Below, one piece after another: positions 6,863 to 14,489 of a stretch of DNA of 32,698 nt (position 1 is its first letter; each line of letters opens with the position of its first letter). The DNA comes from Candidatus Solibacter sp. (GTDB lineage: Bacteria > Acidobacteriota > Terriglobia > Bryobacterales > Bryobacteraceae). Position numbers and translations under genes: made by a program. A model generated the notes under the pieces. The model made no database searches. It had not been told where the DNA came from and saw only the letters and a program-made list of their open reading frames with translations. The stretch spans positions 1 through 32,698 of the forward strand of contig PNKE01000078.1 of assembly GCA_013822245.1 (NCBI GenBank), written 5' to 3'.

Positions 6863-7124
6863 GCTTCGAGCGCAGCCGCTCGCCGGCGTCCCTCAAAGTC
6901 GTCAATCGGCCCTGCTCTGAATCGGCGAGTCCGCGGCGGATCGCGGCAACGGTTTCGGCCTTGGCAAGACGGTCCAGCAAGTCCTGATAGCTCGCCGCAT
7001 CCTGCACCACCAAATGTGCCCGACCGTGACGCGCCATCACAATCGTCTCCCCGCGCTCCACACCACCGGGCAGATTGTATAACTGAGTTCTAGCCTCGGA
7101 GGCTTTGATCTGGCGCACAGTCAC
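6852..7124 (-). CDS. Phd/YefM-family antitoxin, orphaned
   Basis: About 90-residue antitoxin of the prevent-host-death fold: VTVRQIKASEARTQLYNLP at the N-terminus, a G-x-x-x-V-M-x-R-H-G-R-A strand (GETIVMARHGRAHLVV) and a partner-binding C-terminal helix ending RLRSKHGR. The family normally binds its operator as a dimer and neutralises a RelE/ParE toxin with its C-terminal tail. I place the start at GTG 7124 (a second GTG is at 7118); the open frame further upstream runs through a kinase relic and is unlikely to be coding. The toxin frame starts at 6862, 11 nt inside this gene's 3' end, but is truncated to 25 codons. The antitoxin is therefore an orphan that may still repress its own promoter or act on other toxins. 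Confidence 0.75.
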   Translation of the reverse strand: MTVRQIKASEARTQLYNLPGGVERGETIVMARHGRAHLVVQDAASYQDLLDRLAKAETVAAIRRGLADSEQGRLTTLRDAGERLRSKHGR

Positions 7125-7177
7125 TCGAACCTGCAAACACCCCGCCAGGGACCCGCGAATCTCAACCCCGCCCGCCC

Positions 7178-7310
7178 CTACCCCGCCGCCCGGATCTCCA
7201 CTCGCGCGTGGATCTCCCGCGCCTGCTCCGGCGTCGGGCAACTCACCCCCGGCAGCCGTGCCGGCTCCGTCCCCGCCCACACGCCCTCCGCGCCGCGCGC
7301 GCCACTGTGT
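7178..7310 (-). pseudogene. 3' relic of a PfkB-family sugar kinase
   Basis: On the minus strand the last codons read LPGVSCPTPEQAREIHARVE then IRAAG and a stop at 7178-7180, matching the C-terminus of the intact kinase at 8529-9461 (LPGVSFPTFSQASEIFARVE then IRQAA). Similarity continues upstream as a weaker WAGTEPARL against AAGTASAML and then fades. At DNA level the two copies align over roughly 110 nt with many differences, so this is an old paralog fragment, not a fresh duplication. From 7310 to 7466 I see no gene. Confidence 0.6.
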
Positions 7311-7466
7311 TGTTCCGTACCTCCGTTCCCTGGCCGGCGTGGCGGGTCGTGAACACCGGCCTCAAGAGGACGGCCACCCTCGCCCGCAGCGGGATGTCGC
7401 ACGGAGACACGCGGCCCAAGGGAATCCTTGAACCGCACCGCCACGGGGGCGGCGGAGAGGTTGGCC

Positions 7467-7472
7467 TATACT
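7467..7472 (+). promoter_or_regulatory. -10 element TATACT, 6 nt before start codon
   Basis: TATACT (5 of 6 to consensus) is followed by GATTGA and ATG at 7479. No -35 box of the TTGACA type and no Shine-Dalgarno sequence are visible. Predicted start of transcription is the ATG itself. Confidence 0.45.
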
Positions 7473-7478
7473 GATTGA

Positions 7479-8462
7479 ATGCCCGGACAGCCTTCCGCTG
7501 AAGTGCAGCAACTCTCGGTTATTGTCCTGACCGGCGCTAACAGAGCAAGCGCGCAACAAACGCTGGAGGATATCGCGCAGCAGACGATACGGGAGAAGAT
7601 CCAGTTGGTCGTGGTGGACTTCGCCCCGCTCGATGTAGCTGATCTCGACACCCGCGGGCTGAGGTGCGCTTACCTTCGCCACCCCGAATTCCGGTCGCTG
7701 GCTCGAGGGAAAGCCGCGGGCATCAGGGCATCCCATAGCGGCATCGTCGCCTTCATTGAGAACCATTGCCGCCCGTCTCCGGAATGGGCCGAAAAGGTCC
7801 TGGCGGCCTTTTCAGGGCCCTGGACGGCGATCGGCTATGCGTTCGTGAACGGGAGCCCTGACAGCTACCGGTCCCGGGCTGCCCTGCTGGCCGACTACGC
7901 GCCGTGGGCGTACCCGGTGAACTCCGGCGAATGCAGACATATGCCGGGCAACAACATCGCCTACAGGAAAGAGTTCCTCGACTCACTGGAGCCGGATCTG
8001 GGCCGCATTTTCGGGGTGGATTTCAACGTACACGAGATCCTGCTGGAAAGAGGCGGGAAAATGTACGTCGAGGCAGAGGCGATCGCCGCTCACCAGTGTT
8101 TCGAATCATGGATTGAAGTGTTTGCCGCCAATTTCGCTTACGTGCGGGTGCTGGCGGCGACCAGAGCGCGGAACCAGGCTTGGCGAACGCCGAAGAGGGT
8201 GGTTGCGGCTCTGGCCGCCCTGGTCTTGGTGCCGCCGCTGCGGTTCTGGCGGTTGCTCCGGACGCTTCCCGGGCGCAAGGGGATGGCCGCGAGACTGGCG
8301 GCGAGCCTGCCTGTGCTGTTGCCGGCATACTACGTTTGCGCGGTAGCGGAATCGGCGGGGTATGCCTTCGGCGGCGGCGACGCCGAGGAGCGCCTGCTTT
8401 ACTGGGAACTCGACCGGGTCCGCGAATCGACCGCTTCAACGCCGGCGGCTGGCGTGGTTTGA
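7479..8462 (+). CDS. Membrane-associated family 2 glycosyltransferase
   Basis: Inverting GT-A glycosyltransferase of the GT2 type, probably adding a sugar to a polysaccharide or lipid at the inner membrane. The N-terminal LSVIVLT strand (12-18) begins the nucleotide-binding fold; AFIENHCRP near residue 90 occupies the place of the usual D-x-D/ED element, and GNNIAYRKEF (about 154-163) is the acceptor-side motif seen in GT2 enzymes. The C-terminal third has two hydrophobic segments (about 243-258 and 270-297) separated by a basic stretch, suggesting membrane attachment. It sits between a kinase relic and the intact kinase gene, and is transcribed toward the latter. The catalytic acid pattern is less canonical than usual (EN where ED is common). 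Confidence 0.75.
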   Translation: MPGQPSAEVQQLSVIVLTGANRASAQQTLEDIAQQTIREKIQLVVVDFAPLDVADLDTRGLRCAYLRHPEFRSLARGKAAGIRASHSGIVAFIENHCRPSPEWAEKVLAAFSGPWTAIGYAFVNGSPDSYRSRAALLADYAPWAYPVNSGECRHMPGNNIAYRKEFLDSLEPDLGRIFGVDFNVHEILLERGGKMYVEAEAIAAHQCFESWIEVFAANFAYVRVLAATRARNQAWRTPKRVVAALAALVLVPPLRFWRLLRTLPGRKGMAARLAASLPVLLPAYYVCAVAESAGYAFGGGDAEERLLYWELDRVRESTASTPAAGVV

Positions 8463-8528
8463 CGAAAGTCCGCCGCAGGCTCCAGCATCCCTCCTAGACG
8501 ATACCCTGAGTGTTTGCACGGCTTGCGG

Positions 8529-9461
8529 CTAGGCTGCCTGGCGGATCTCGACACGGGCGAAAATCTCGCTGGCCTGACTGAACGTTGGGAAGCTCACTCC
8601 AGGCAACATGGCTGAGGCGGTCCCCGCCGCCACCCCCCACTTGAGCGCCTCGCTGAACCCCGACCCGCCATCCAGCGACCATACGAACGCCGCCGCCAGC
8701 GCGTCGCCCGCCCCAATCGGGCAGATCGCCTCGATCCGCGGCGGAATCGCCTCGAAAACCTCGCCCGTCGCCGCCACGCCCACCGCGCCCCGCGCGCCCA
8801 GCGAAAGTATCACCGACTGCGCCCCCATCTCGCGAATCCTGCGCGCGGCGTCGGTGAAATGCGCCCTCGTGATCAGCGCCCGGTCCAGCAGTCTCTCCGC
8901 TTCGGCCTGGTTCGGCGCCACCACCGCGGGCTTCTCTTCCAGCGCCGCCAGCAATGCGTCGCCGTCGGCATCCACCAGCACCGGTACGCCCCGCCGGTTC
9001 GCCGACCTCACCAGCCGCGCATAGAAATCATCCGGCACGCCCGGCGGCAGGCTGCCGCACAGCATCAGCCACGATACTCCGGCCAGTTTCCCGCAGATCG
9101 CCTTCTCCACCTTGGCGACCTCACCCGCCGACAACTCCGGCCCCTTCTCGTTCAGCTTGATCGCCAGGCCGTTACGGTCGGCGATCGTGATGTTGGTCCG
9201 GATCTCGTGCTTGATCTTGATCAACTCGGAGGGGAATCCCTGCTGCGCGAGAAACTCCTCGAACAACTTCCCTGACTTGCCCCCCGTCACCGCCACGGCC
9301 AGAGTCCCCGTGCCGAAACTGTGCAGCACCTGGCTGGCGTTAATCCCGCGGCCGCCCGCCGATTCGTGCGACGCGAGGATGTAAGCCCGGTCCTCGAAGA
9401 CCAGTTTGTCGGCGGTCACGTTTCGGTCGATCGCCGGATTGAGCGTGAGCGTGAGGATCAA
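8529..9461 (-). CDS. PfkB-family 1-phosphofructokinase / tagatose-6-phosphate kinase-like
   Basis: ATP-dependent sugar-phosphate kinase of the ribokinase/PfkB fold, closest in pattern to FruK/LacC. N-terminal LTLTLNPAIDRN (3-14) and AGGRGINAS (35-43, where this group usually has GGKGIN) bind substrate; the catalytic signature is GAGDAL with Asp253 as base; VVAPNQAEAERLL (180-192) is the conserved N-x-x-E region. Length 310 aa is normal. The start is TTG at 9461, chosen because translation from it gives the canonical M-I-L-T-L-T-L-N-P opening; a TAGAAT box ends 6 nt before it. Product likely fructose-1,6-bisphosphate or a related sugar bisphosphate. No PTS genes are next to it. It converges with the glycosyltransferase gene. 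Confidence 0.88.
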   Translation of the reverse strand: MILTLTLNPAIDRNVTADKLVFEDRAYILASHESAGGRGINASQVLHSFGTGTLAVAVTGGKSGKLFEEFLAQQGFPSELIKIKHEIRTNITIADRNGLAIKLNEKGPELSAGEVAKVEKAICGKLAGVSWLMLCGSLPPGVPDDFYARLVRSANRRGVPVLVDADGDALLAALEEKPAVVAPNQAEAERLLDRALITRAHFTDAARRIREMGAQSVILSLGARGAVGVAATGEVFEAIPPRIEAICPIGAGDALAAAFVWSLDGGSGFSEALKWGVAAGTASAMLPGVSFPTFSQASEIFARVEIRQAA

Positions 9462-9467
9462 GCCAAC

Positions 9468-9473
9468 ATTCTA
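9468..9473 (-). promoter_or_regulatory. Extended -10 element TGTTAGAAT, 6 nt before TTG start
   Basis: On the minus strand TAGAAT, preceded by TGT (extended -10), is followed by GTTGGC and the TTG start codon of the kinase gene at 9461. Predicted transcription start equals the first base of the start codon; no ribosome binding site is present. Confidence 0.45.
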
Positions 9474-9515
9474 ACAACCGGATTCCGCCGCCGCCGCCCT
9501 ATTTTTCGATCTCGC

Positions 9516-10703
9516 TCAGGGCAGCCGTTCCCGCTTCAGCCACCGCTCGAAGAACTCCTGCCACGCCGGATCGATCTCCGGCCCGTTCGCCTCGTGCCCG
9601 TCCCTGGTCAACGCAAACCGAATCCTTTCCGGAATCCCCAGCAGCGCATAAACCTCCCGCGCCCGATTAAAATACCCCCACGACTGCAAGTCGTCCGAAT
9701 CCCCGCCGCAGTCCTCGCAATCTCCGCGCCCGCCAATCAGCAAGAACGCCCGCGGCGCGGCCAGCGCCATCAGTTCATGGTGATCATGCTCGAAACCCGG
9801 CCTCGACTCGTCCGGATTCAACATGCTCAACACGGTTCGCTTGGCCGCCGGGATCGACGGCTCCTCCCGCGTCCAGTCCAGATACCACGGCGCATACCAG
9901 TTCGTTCCGCCGTTGATCGCGATATGCGGATCCAGCGCCACCGTCGCCTTGAACTCCGGCGCGAACGCCGCAATGTAGACCGCCGCCTTGGCGCTCAGCG
10001 AAAATCCGATAAACCCGATCCTCTCGCCGTCCACCTGCTTCAGGCTCCTCAGATATTCCGCCTCCCGCCGCGCGTCGTGCACCATCTTTGCCATCGGCAG
10101 CCAGCGTCCGAACCGTTCCCGCAGTTTCTCCCCAGCCGTATTGGCCCGGTACGACGAACCCTCCCGGTAGTTCCTGATGAACGACCACCCCGTCAACACC
10201 ACATAGCCCCTGCGCGCCAGCCACGCGCCCCACCGCTTCTCGGGCTCGGTGAAATCCGGCGTCGTCGACGTCCACGCCACAACCGCCGGAAACGGACCCT
10301 CGCCCTGCCCTTTCGGCAACAGCAGCAGGTAGCTCTGGTAGAAATCCTTCTCGATCGGCAGGTCCAGCCTCACCCTCGTGTAGCCGTCCATCTCCCGCGT
10401 CTCGATCACCCGCGCCTTGCGGATGTCGCCAAACCACTGGCGGTCCGCCCGCGAAGGCTCCAGTTTGCCCAGCAGCGCCGTCCAGAACCTGACGATCTCC
10501 GGCCTTCGCCGCTTCCGCCAATCCTCGGCCGACTTCACCCCTTCCACCAGCGACGGAATCTCGTGCAACTCCGCCCCCGGCTCCTGCGCCGGACTCCCCT
10601 TGCTCGTCACCCTGTGCTGGTTCAACCGCTTCGAATCGATCTCCGGCGTCTGCGCCGCCGCGCACCATGCAACCGCCAGCATAATCAATGCAATCCGCAT
10701 CAT
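9516..10703 (-). CDS. Secreted acetyl-xylan-esterase/dienelactone-hydrolase-like esterase
   Basis: Exported alpha/beta hydrolase. A Sec signal peptide MMRIALIMLAVAWCAAA is cleaved near residue 17. Nucleophile elbow GFSLS gives Ser235; the likely catalytic His is His370 in TRDGHEAN; the acid is probably within the 322-340 Gly/Asp-rich segment, which is unusual in holding two Cys and six Asp/Glu (GGRGDCEDCGGDSDD). The 395-aa length and the DPHIAINGG...NWY pattern resemble the carbohydrate-esterase group (acetyl xylan or glucuronoyl esterase-like) found often in polysaccharide-degrading acidobacteria. ATG at 10703 is followed by a second ATG; AAAGG lies upstream and a TAGAAT box at 10740-10735 gives a leader of about 25 nt. 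It is divergent from the transporter gene. Substrate unproven. Confidence 0.78.
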   Translation of the reverse strand: MMRIALIMLAVAWCAAAQTPEIDSKRLNQHRVTSKGSPAQEPGAELHEIPSLVEGVKSAEDWRKRRRPEIVRFWTALLGKLEPSRADRQWFGDIRKARVIETREMDGYTRVRLDLPIEKDFYQSYLLLLPKGQGEGPFPAVVAWTSTTPDFTEPEKRWGAWLARRGYVVLTGWSFIRNYREGSSYRANTAGEKLRERFGRWLPMAKMVHDARREAEYLRSLKQVDGERIGFIGFSLSAKAAVYIAAFAPEFKATVALDPHIAINGGTNWYAPWYLDWTREEPSIPAAKRTVLSMLNPDESRPGFEHDHHELMALAAPRAFLLIGGRGDCEDCGGDSDDLQSWGYFNRAREVYALLGIPERIRFALTRDGHEANGPEIDPAWQEFFERWLKRERLP

Positions 10704-10770
10704 CGTCCCGGCCCGCCTTTGTCCGTTGCCGCCGATTCTACCGCAATCAGGCGCTCACCGGGCCCGATGC

Positions 10771-10776
10771 TACCCT
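10771..10776 (+). promoter_or_regulatory. -10-like element TGCTACCCT, 6 nt before TTG start
   Basis: TACCCT preceded by TGC (extended -10) is followed by GAAGTC and the TTG start at 10783. The match to TATAAT is only moderate, but spacing equals that at four other genes of this window. Confidence 0.35.
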
Positions 10777-10782
10777 GAAGTC

Positions 10783-11685
10783 TTGAGATCCCATCCGCAG
10801 TTCTGGGCCTATGCGGCACTCGTGTCGGTATGCATCTTCTGGGGCACCACCTACCTCGGCATCCGCATGGCGCTTGAATCCTTCCCGCCCATGTCGCTGG
10901 TCGCCGTCCGTTACACCATCTCCGGCGTCCTCATGCTCGCGGGCGCGCTGCTGGCAGGCGTGAAGTTGCCCAGCCGCAAGGAATGGACGAGAACTTCTCT
11001 CAACGGCATCGTCATCCTCGGCATCGGCAACGGCTGTCTGGCGGTCGCCGAGACCATGATCCCCAGCGGACTCGCCGCCCTGATGATCACCATCGGACCC
11101 TTCTGGATGCTCGGTCTCGACGCCGCCCTGCCCCCGCGTACACGCCTCCACCTGCCCACCATCCTCGGCCTCGCCGTCGGCATGTCCGGAGCCGCCCTGC
11201 TCGTCGGACCCGGCGCGCTCGATGGCGGCCTTGGCAGCAACCTCGTCAAAGGCTTCCTCGTCCTGCAGTTCGGCTGTTTCGGCTGGTCGCTCGGCTCGCT
11301 CCTTCAGCGCCGCCAGCCTACCGAAGCCCACCCCATCGTCAGCGGCGCCATCCAGCAACTCGCCACCGGACTCGCCTTCATCCCCATCGCCTGGCTCGCC
11401 GGCGGACCCATCCAGCTCTCCGGCCGCGGAGTCGGCGCCGTCGTCTACCTCGTCATCTTCGGCTCCATCGTCGGCTACAGTTCCTACGTCTACGCGCTGC
11501 AACACCTGCCCGTCGCCGTGCTGTCGATCTACAACTACATCAACCCCGTCGTCGCCGTCATCCTCGGCTGGCTCGTCTACCGCGAACCCTTCGGCTCCCG
11601 CGAATTCGCCGCCATGATCATCATCTTCCTCGGCGTCGCCATGGTGAAACGCGCCGAATCCCGCCGCGCCGCCCGCGCCGCCTGA
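10783..11685 (+). CDS. EamA/DMT-superfamily transporter
   Basis: Inner-membrane permease of the drug/metabolite transporter superfamily with two EamA repeats and about ten helices. WGTTYLGIRMALESFPP (residues about 18-34) is the hallmark of the first repeat, and the second has LQHLPVAVLSIYNYINPVVA, with P-V-V-A-x-x-x-G just before the last helices. Length is 300 aa from TTG 10783, which matches the family; the open frame continues upstream to 10417 but that part overlaps the esterase gene on the other strand and encodes no membrane segment. Typical roles are export or uptake of amino acids, nucleosides or drugs; the substrate cannot be told. It ends 6 nt from the converging exporter operon. 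Confidence 0.85.
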   Translation: MRSHPQFWAYAALVSVCIFWGTTYLGIRMALESFPPMSLVAVRYTISGVLMLAGALLAGVKLPSRKEWTRTSLNGIVILGIGNGCLAVAETMIPSGLAALMITIGPFWMLGLDAALPPRTRLHLPTILGLAVGMSGAALLVGPGALDGGLGSNLVKGFLVLQFGCFGWSLGSLLQRRQPTEAHPIVSGAIQQLATGLAFIPIAWLAGGPIQLSGRGVGAVVYLVIFGSIVGYSSYVYALQHLPVAVLSIYNYINPVVAVILGWLVYREPFGSREFAAMIIIFLGVAMVKRAESRRAARAA

Positions 11686-11691
11686 CCCCGC

Positions 11692-13134
11692 CTACGGCGT
11701 CCCCCTCAACGCCTCCGCGATCGCATACTCATAGAGCGCCCACGCCCGGAAGTATTCGTTCGTCGCCGCCAACTCCCTGATCGCCGTGTCGAACGTCGCC
11801 TGCTCGCGCAGATTCACCAGGAACAGCGTCCCGTCGCCCAACTGGAACCGCGCCCGCTCGGCCTCTTCCAGTTGCCGCGCCACTTCCAGTTCCTGCCTCA
11901 GCACCTGCACCCGCCCGTAGGCCGCCTTTACCGCCGAATAGGCGTCCTGCACCTCGGCCGTGATCTGGTCGCGGGCGAACCTCTCCCGCTCGTCGAACTG
12001 CCGGATCCGCGCCACCGCCGCCAGGTCGCGGCCCTTGGCCTGGCGCCGCTCGATCGGCAGGTCGAAAATCAGTGACGCCAGCAGCTCGTCCGGACCCCGC
12101 TTGATGATGCGGCCGCCCGCATTGCGCGAATAGTTCACCGCCACATCGACGTTTGGCAGCAACTGGTTGCGCGCCAGCTTCCGGTCGATCTCCACCTGCT
12201 CCTTTTGGGCAGTGAACCTCCGTACTTCGGGCCTCCGCATCAACGCCAGATCCACGTCGTCGGCCAGCCGCTGCTGAGTCAGGTCCTTCAGCGCCGGAAA
12301 GTCCGGCGGCAGCAGCGCGGACTCGGCCAGCGTTGGCCGGCCCGACCCGTCGCGATAGTACAGCGACAAATCGATCGCCGCCAATTCCAACGCCCGCCGC
12401 GCCTCGATCACCTGATTGCGCCGCGTCAGGATCGCCCGCAGGTTGTCGGTCACGTCGATCCGTGGAATCTGGCCCATCTCCGAGGCGTCCTTCAACTGCT
12501 GGTCCCGCTCCTCGGCCACTTTCAGCACGGCCTCGGCCGCTTCCAGCCTGCGCCCGGACGCCACCCAGTCGTAGTAGCGCCGCGCCGCCATCTGGATGAT
12601 CGCCAGCCGCTGCTGATCCACGCCCAGATCGGCGATCCGCCGCCCGATCACGGCTTTATAGAGATCCGCGCGCCGCGGGTCCATCGCCCGGTCGCGCAGC
12701 AGCGGCGCCCGCAACCCGGTGCGAAACTCCCCGGCCGTGTCCGTCTCCCGCCTGCCGTCGTAGCCCGCAAACGTCCCCTGCCCCAACTGGTAGCCGCCGG
12801 TCAGCGTCATGCCGTTGTACTCCAGCGGCTTCTCGACGCTCGCCCTGTACACGTCGTTCGGATACGCGCCGAAGTGCGTCCCGTCATATCCGCCCCGCAA
12901 GGCCATGTCGAAACGGCCCTCGGCCACCATCAGATCGGCCGAAGCCAGCACCTTGTCCTGCAGCGCGGCAAGCAACGGCGGGTAATGCGTCTCAACCGAC
13001 TGCAAGACCCGCTCCAGCGTCAGCCACGTCCCCGCCGGCCGCGCCACCGGCTCCGGCAGCGCAGCCTGCCGCGCCATGAGCGGCGCAAAAACCAGCGCCG
13101 CTGGAAGAATTGTGCGCGGGAGTCTCCGCATCAT
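11692..13134 (-). CDS. TolC-family outer-membrane efflux protein
   Basis: Outer-membrane channel component of the exporter operon. Residues 1-20 are a signal peptide (RRLPRTILPAALVFAPLMA). The rest has the paired long-helix repeats of OEP proteins: first LERVLQSVETHYPPLLAAL (about 40-58), and central segments rich in Ala/Glu/Arg coiled coil such as ERDQQLKDASEMGQIPRIDV and a C-terminal QLEEAERARFQLGDGTLFLV. The start is ATG 13134, preceded by a strong AAAGGAGA ribosome binding site inside the end of the HlyD gene; start and stop overlap as ATGA (13134-13131), indicating translational coupling. The longer open frame to 13497 lies wholly within the HlyD gene and is not used. Length 480 aa is normal. 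Confidence 0.88.
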   Translation of the reverse strand: MMRRLPRTILPAALVFAPLMARQAALPEPVARPAGTWLTLERVLQSVETHYPPLLAALQDKVLASADLMVAEGRFDMALRGGYDGTHFGAYPNDVYRASVEKPLEYNGMTLTGGYQLGQGTFAGYDGRRETDTAGEFRTGLRAPLLRDRAMDPRRADLYKAVIGRRIADLGVDQQRLAIIQMAARRYYDWVASGRRLEAAEAVLKVAEERDQQLKDASEMGQIPRIDVTDNLRAILTRRNQVIEARRALELAAIDLSLYYRDGSGRPTLAESALLPPDFPALKDLTQQRLADDVDLALMRRPEVRRFTAQKEQVEIDRKLARNQLLPNVDVAVNYSRNAGGRIIKRGPDELLASLIFDLPIERRQAKGRDLAAVARIRQFDERERFARDQITAEVQDAYSAVKAAYGRVQVLRQELEVARQLEEAERARFQLGDGTLFLVNLREQATFDTAIRELAATNEYFRAWALYEYAIAEALRGTP

Positions 13135-14489
13135 CTCTTCTCCTTTGCCGCTCTTGCGCCCGGCTCGTCGTCGGCGATCACCGGCGGGAACCCGTTGAAC
13201 CGCCGCCACATCTCCCACCACAGCGGCACGTTCTTCAACAGCACCCAGCCGCGCGCCTGCACCCCCTGGCGCAGGTACATCGCCGACGGCCACGGGTCGT
13301 CCTTCTCGTCCGGCGTCACCAGAATCCGGAACAGCCCCTGCCTGGTCTCGGTCGCATCCACAAGCTGCACTCTGCCGCCGAACGTGCCCACCGCCACCGA
13401 CGGCCAGCCGACAAACTGCACCGCCGGCCAGCCGTTGAATTGCAGCCGCACCGGATCGCCCGCCCTCACCAGCGGCATATCCATTCCGTTCAGCCACAAC
13501 TCGACCGTCGGCTTGTAGGCGTCCGGCACAAACGTCGCCAACGGCGATCCGGATCTCAGCATCTCGCTGCCCGGCTGCGCCAGCAGCCTCAGGATCGTCC
13601 CATCGCGCGGCGCCGTCACTTTCTGCGTCCCCTGCCGCGCCACCTTCACTTCAGTCCTTTGAACCTCGGCCTTGATGTTTGACACCTCGGCCCGCGCCGA
13701 GTTCAGGTTCGCCCGTTCGGATTCAACCGACGCCTGCGTATCGGCATCGATCCGCTTCAGATCGTCCTCCGCCGCGCGCTTCTCATTCCGCGACGCGCTC
13801 AACGCGGCCTCGGACTGCCGCAGCATCGCCTCGGCCGTGTTGATCTCCTGCCTCGCCGCCTCGACGTCGCGCAGCGCCGTCAGCCCCTTGTCGAAGGCCT
13901 TCTGCCGCAGATCGATATTGAACCTCGCGAATTTGACCCTCTCCCCGGCCGCCGTAATCGACTCTTCGGCGCCCCTGATCCGGTCCTCGGCCACCTGTAC
14001 CCGCGACCGCGCCGCCGCAATCGCGTTCGTGCGCGCCTCCTCCAGCCGCGCCAACCTGTCCTGGACCGCCCCAACAAGGCTTTGCACGTTCATCCCGCGC
14101 TCCTCCACCATCCGCAGTTCCCGCTCCACCCGCTCGAGCACCTGCGGATCGTTATCCGCCAGTTCCACCACCGCATCGCCAGCCTTCACTCTCGTCCCTT
14201 CCGTGACATGCCACTTCGCCACCCGCCCGTCGACAGGCGCCGAAATCGTCTGCGTCCTTTCCAGCGGCGTCAGCGCGGACACGTGGCCCGCCCCATCCAC
14301 GTTCTGCATCCAGGGCGTGAATATCAGCACCACCACCACCACGCCCAGCAGCAGCAGCAGCAGATACGCAAGCCTCCGCGCACTGTGGTTCGCCTCCACC
14401 ATCTCCATCGCCGGCAGCGTCCCCAGGCTGCCCAGCAACCCGCCCTCGTCGTGCCCGTGGCGCTGGATTCCGCTCAGCCTGTTTCTCAT
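13131..14489 (-). CDS. HlyD-family periplasmic adaptor (membrane fusion protein)
   Basis: Bridges the inner-membrane ABC exporter and the TolC-like channel. A cytoplasmic N-terminal tail of about 37 residues precedes one transmembrane helix (about 40-60, LAYLLLLLLGVVVVVLIF). Next come half of a lipoyl domain (ISAPVDGRVAKWHVTEGTRV, 83-102), a long coiled coil (about 115-290, with many Glu/Arg/Ala heptads), the second lipoyl half (VTAPRDGTILRLLAQPGSEM) and beta-barrel segments including GDPVRLQFNGWPAVQF. Length 452 aa is usual for type I-like adaptors with a long hairpin. It overlaps the ABC gene by 4 nt (ATGA) and the TolC gene by 4 nt, so all three are made as one translationally coupled unit. 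Confidence 0.92.
   Translation of the reverse strand: MRNRLSGIQRHGHDEGGLLGSLGTLPAMEMVEANHSARRLAYLLLLLLGVVVVVLIFTPWMQNVDGAGHVSALTPLERTQTISAPVDGRVAKWHVTEGTRVKAGDAVVELADNDPQVLERVERELRMVEERGMNVQSLVGAVQDRLARLEEARTNAIAAARSRVQVAEDRIRGAEESITAAGERVKFARFNIDLRQKAFDKGLTALRDVEAARQEINTAEAMLRQSEAALSASRNEKRAAEDDLKRIDADTQASVESERANLNSARAEVSNIKAEVQRTEVKVARQGTQKVTAPRDGTILRLLAQPGSEMLRSGSPLATFVPDAYKPTVELWLNGMDMPLVRAGDPVRLQFNGWPAVQFVGWPSVAVGTFGGRVQLVDATETRQGLFRILVTPDEKDDPWPSAMYLRQGVQARGWVLLKNVPLWWEMWRRFNGFPPVIADDEPGARAAKEKR

Noticed and set aside
7124-7280. Upstream extension of the antitoxin frame to 142 aa
   Set aside because: The added residues are Gly/Ala low-complexity out-of-frame reading of the kinase relic; the antitoxin family starts at the V-T-V-R-Q segment.
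13135-13497. N-terminal extension of the TolC-family frame
   Set aside because: Lies fully inside the HlyD gene; a strong ribosome binding site and a signal peptide place the start at 13134.
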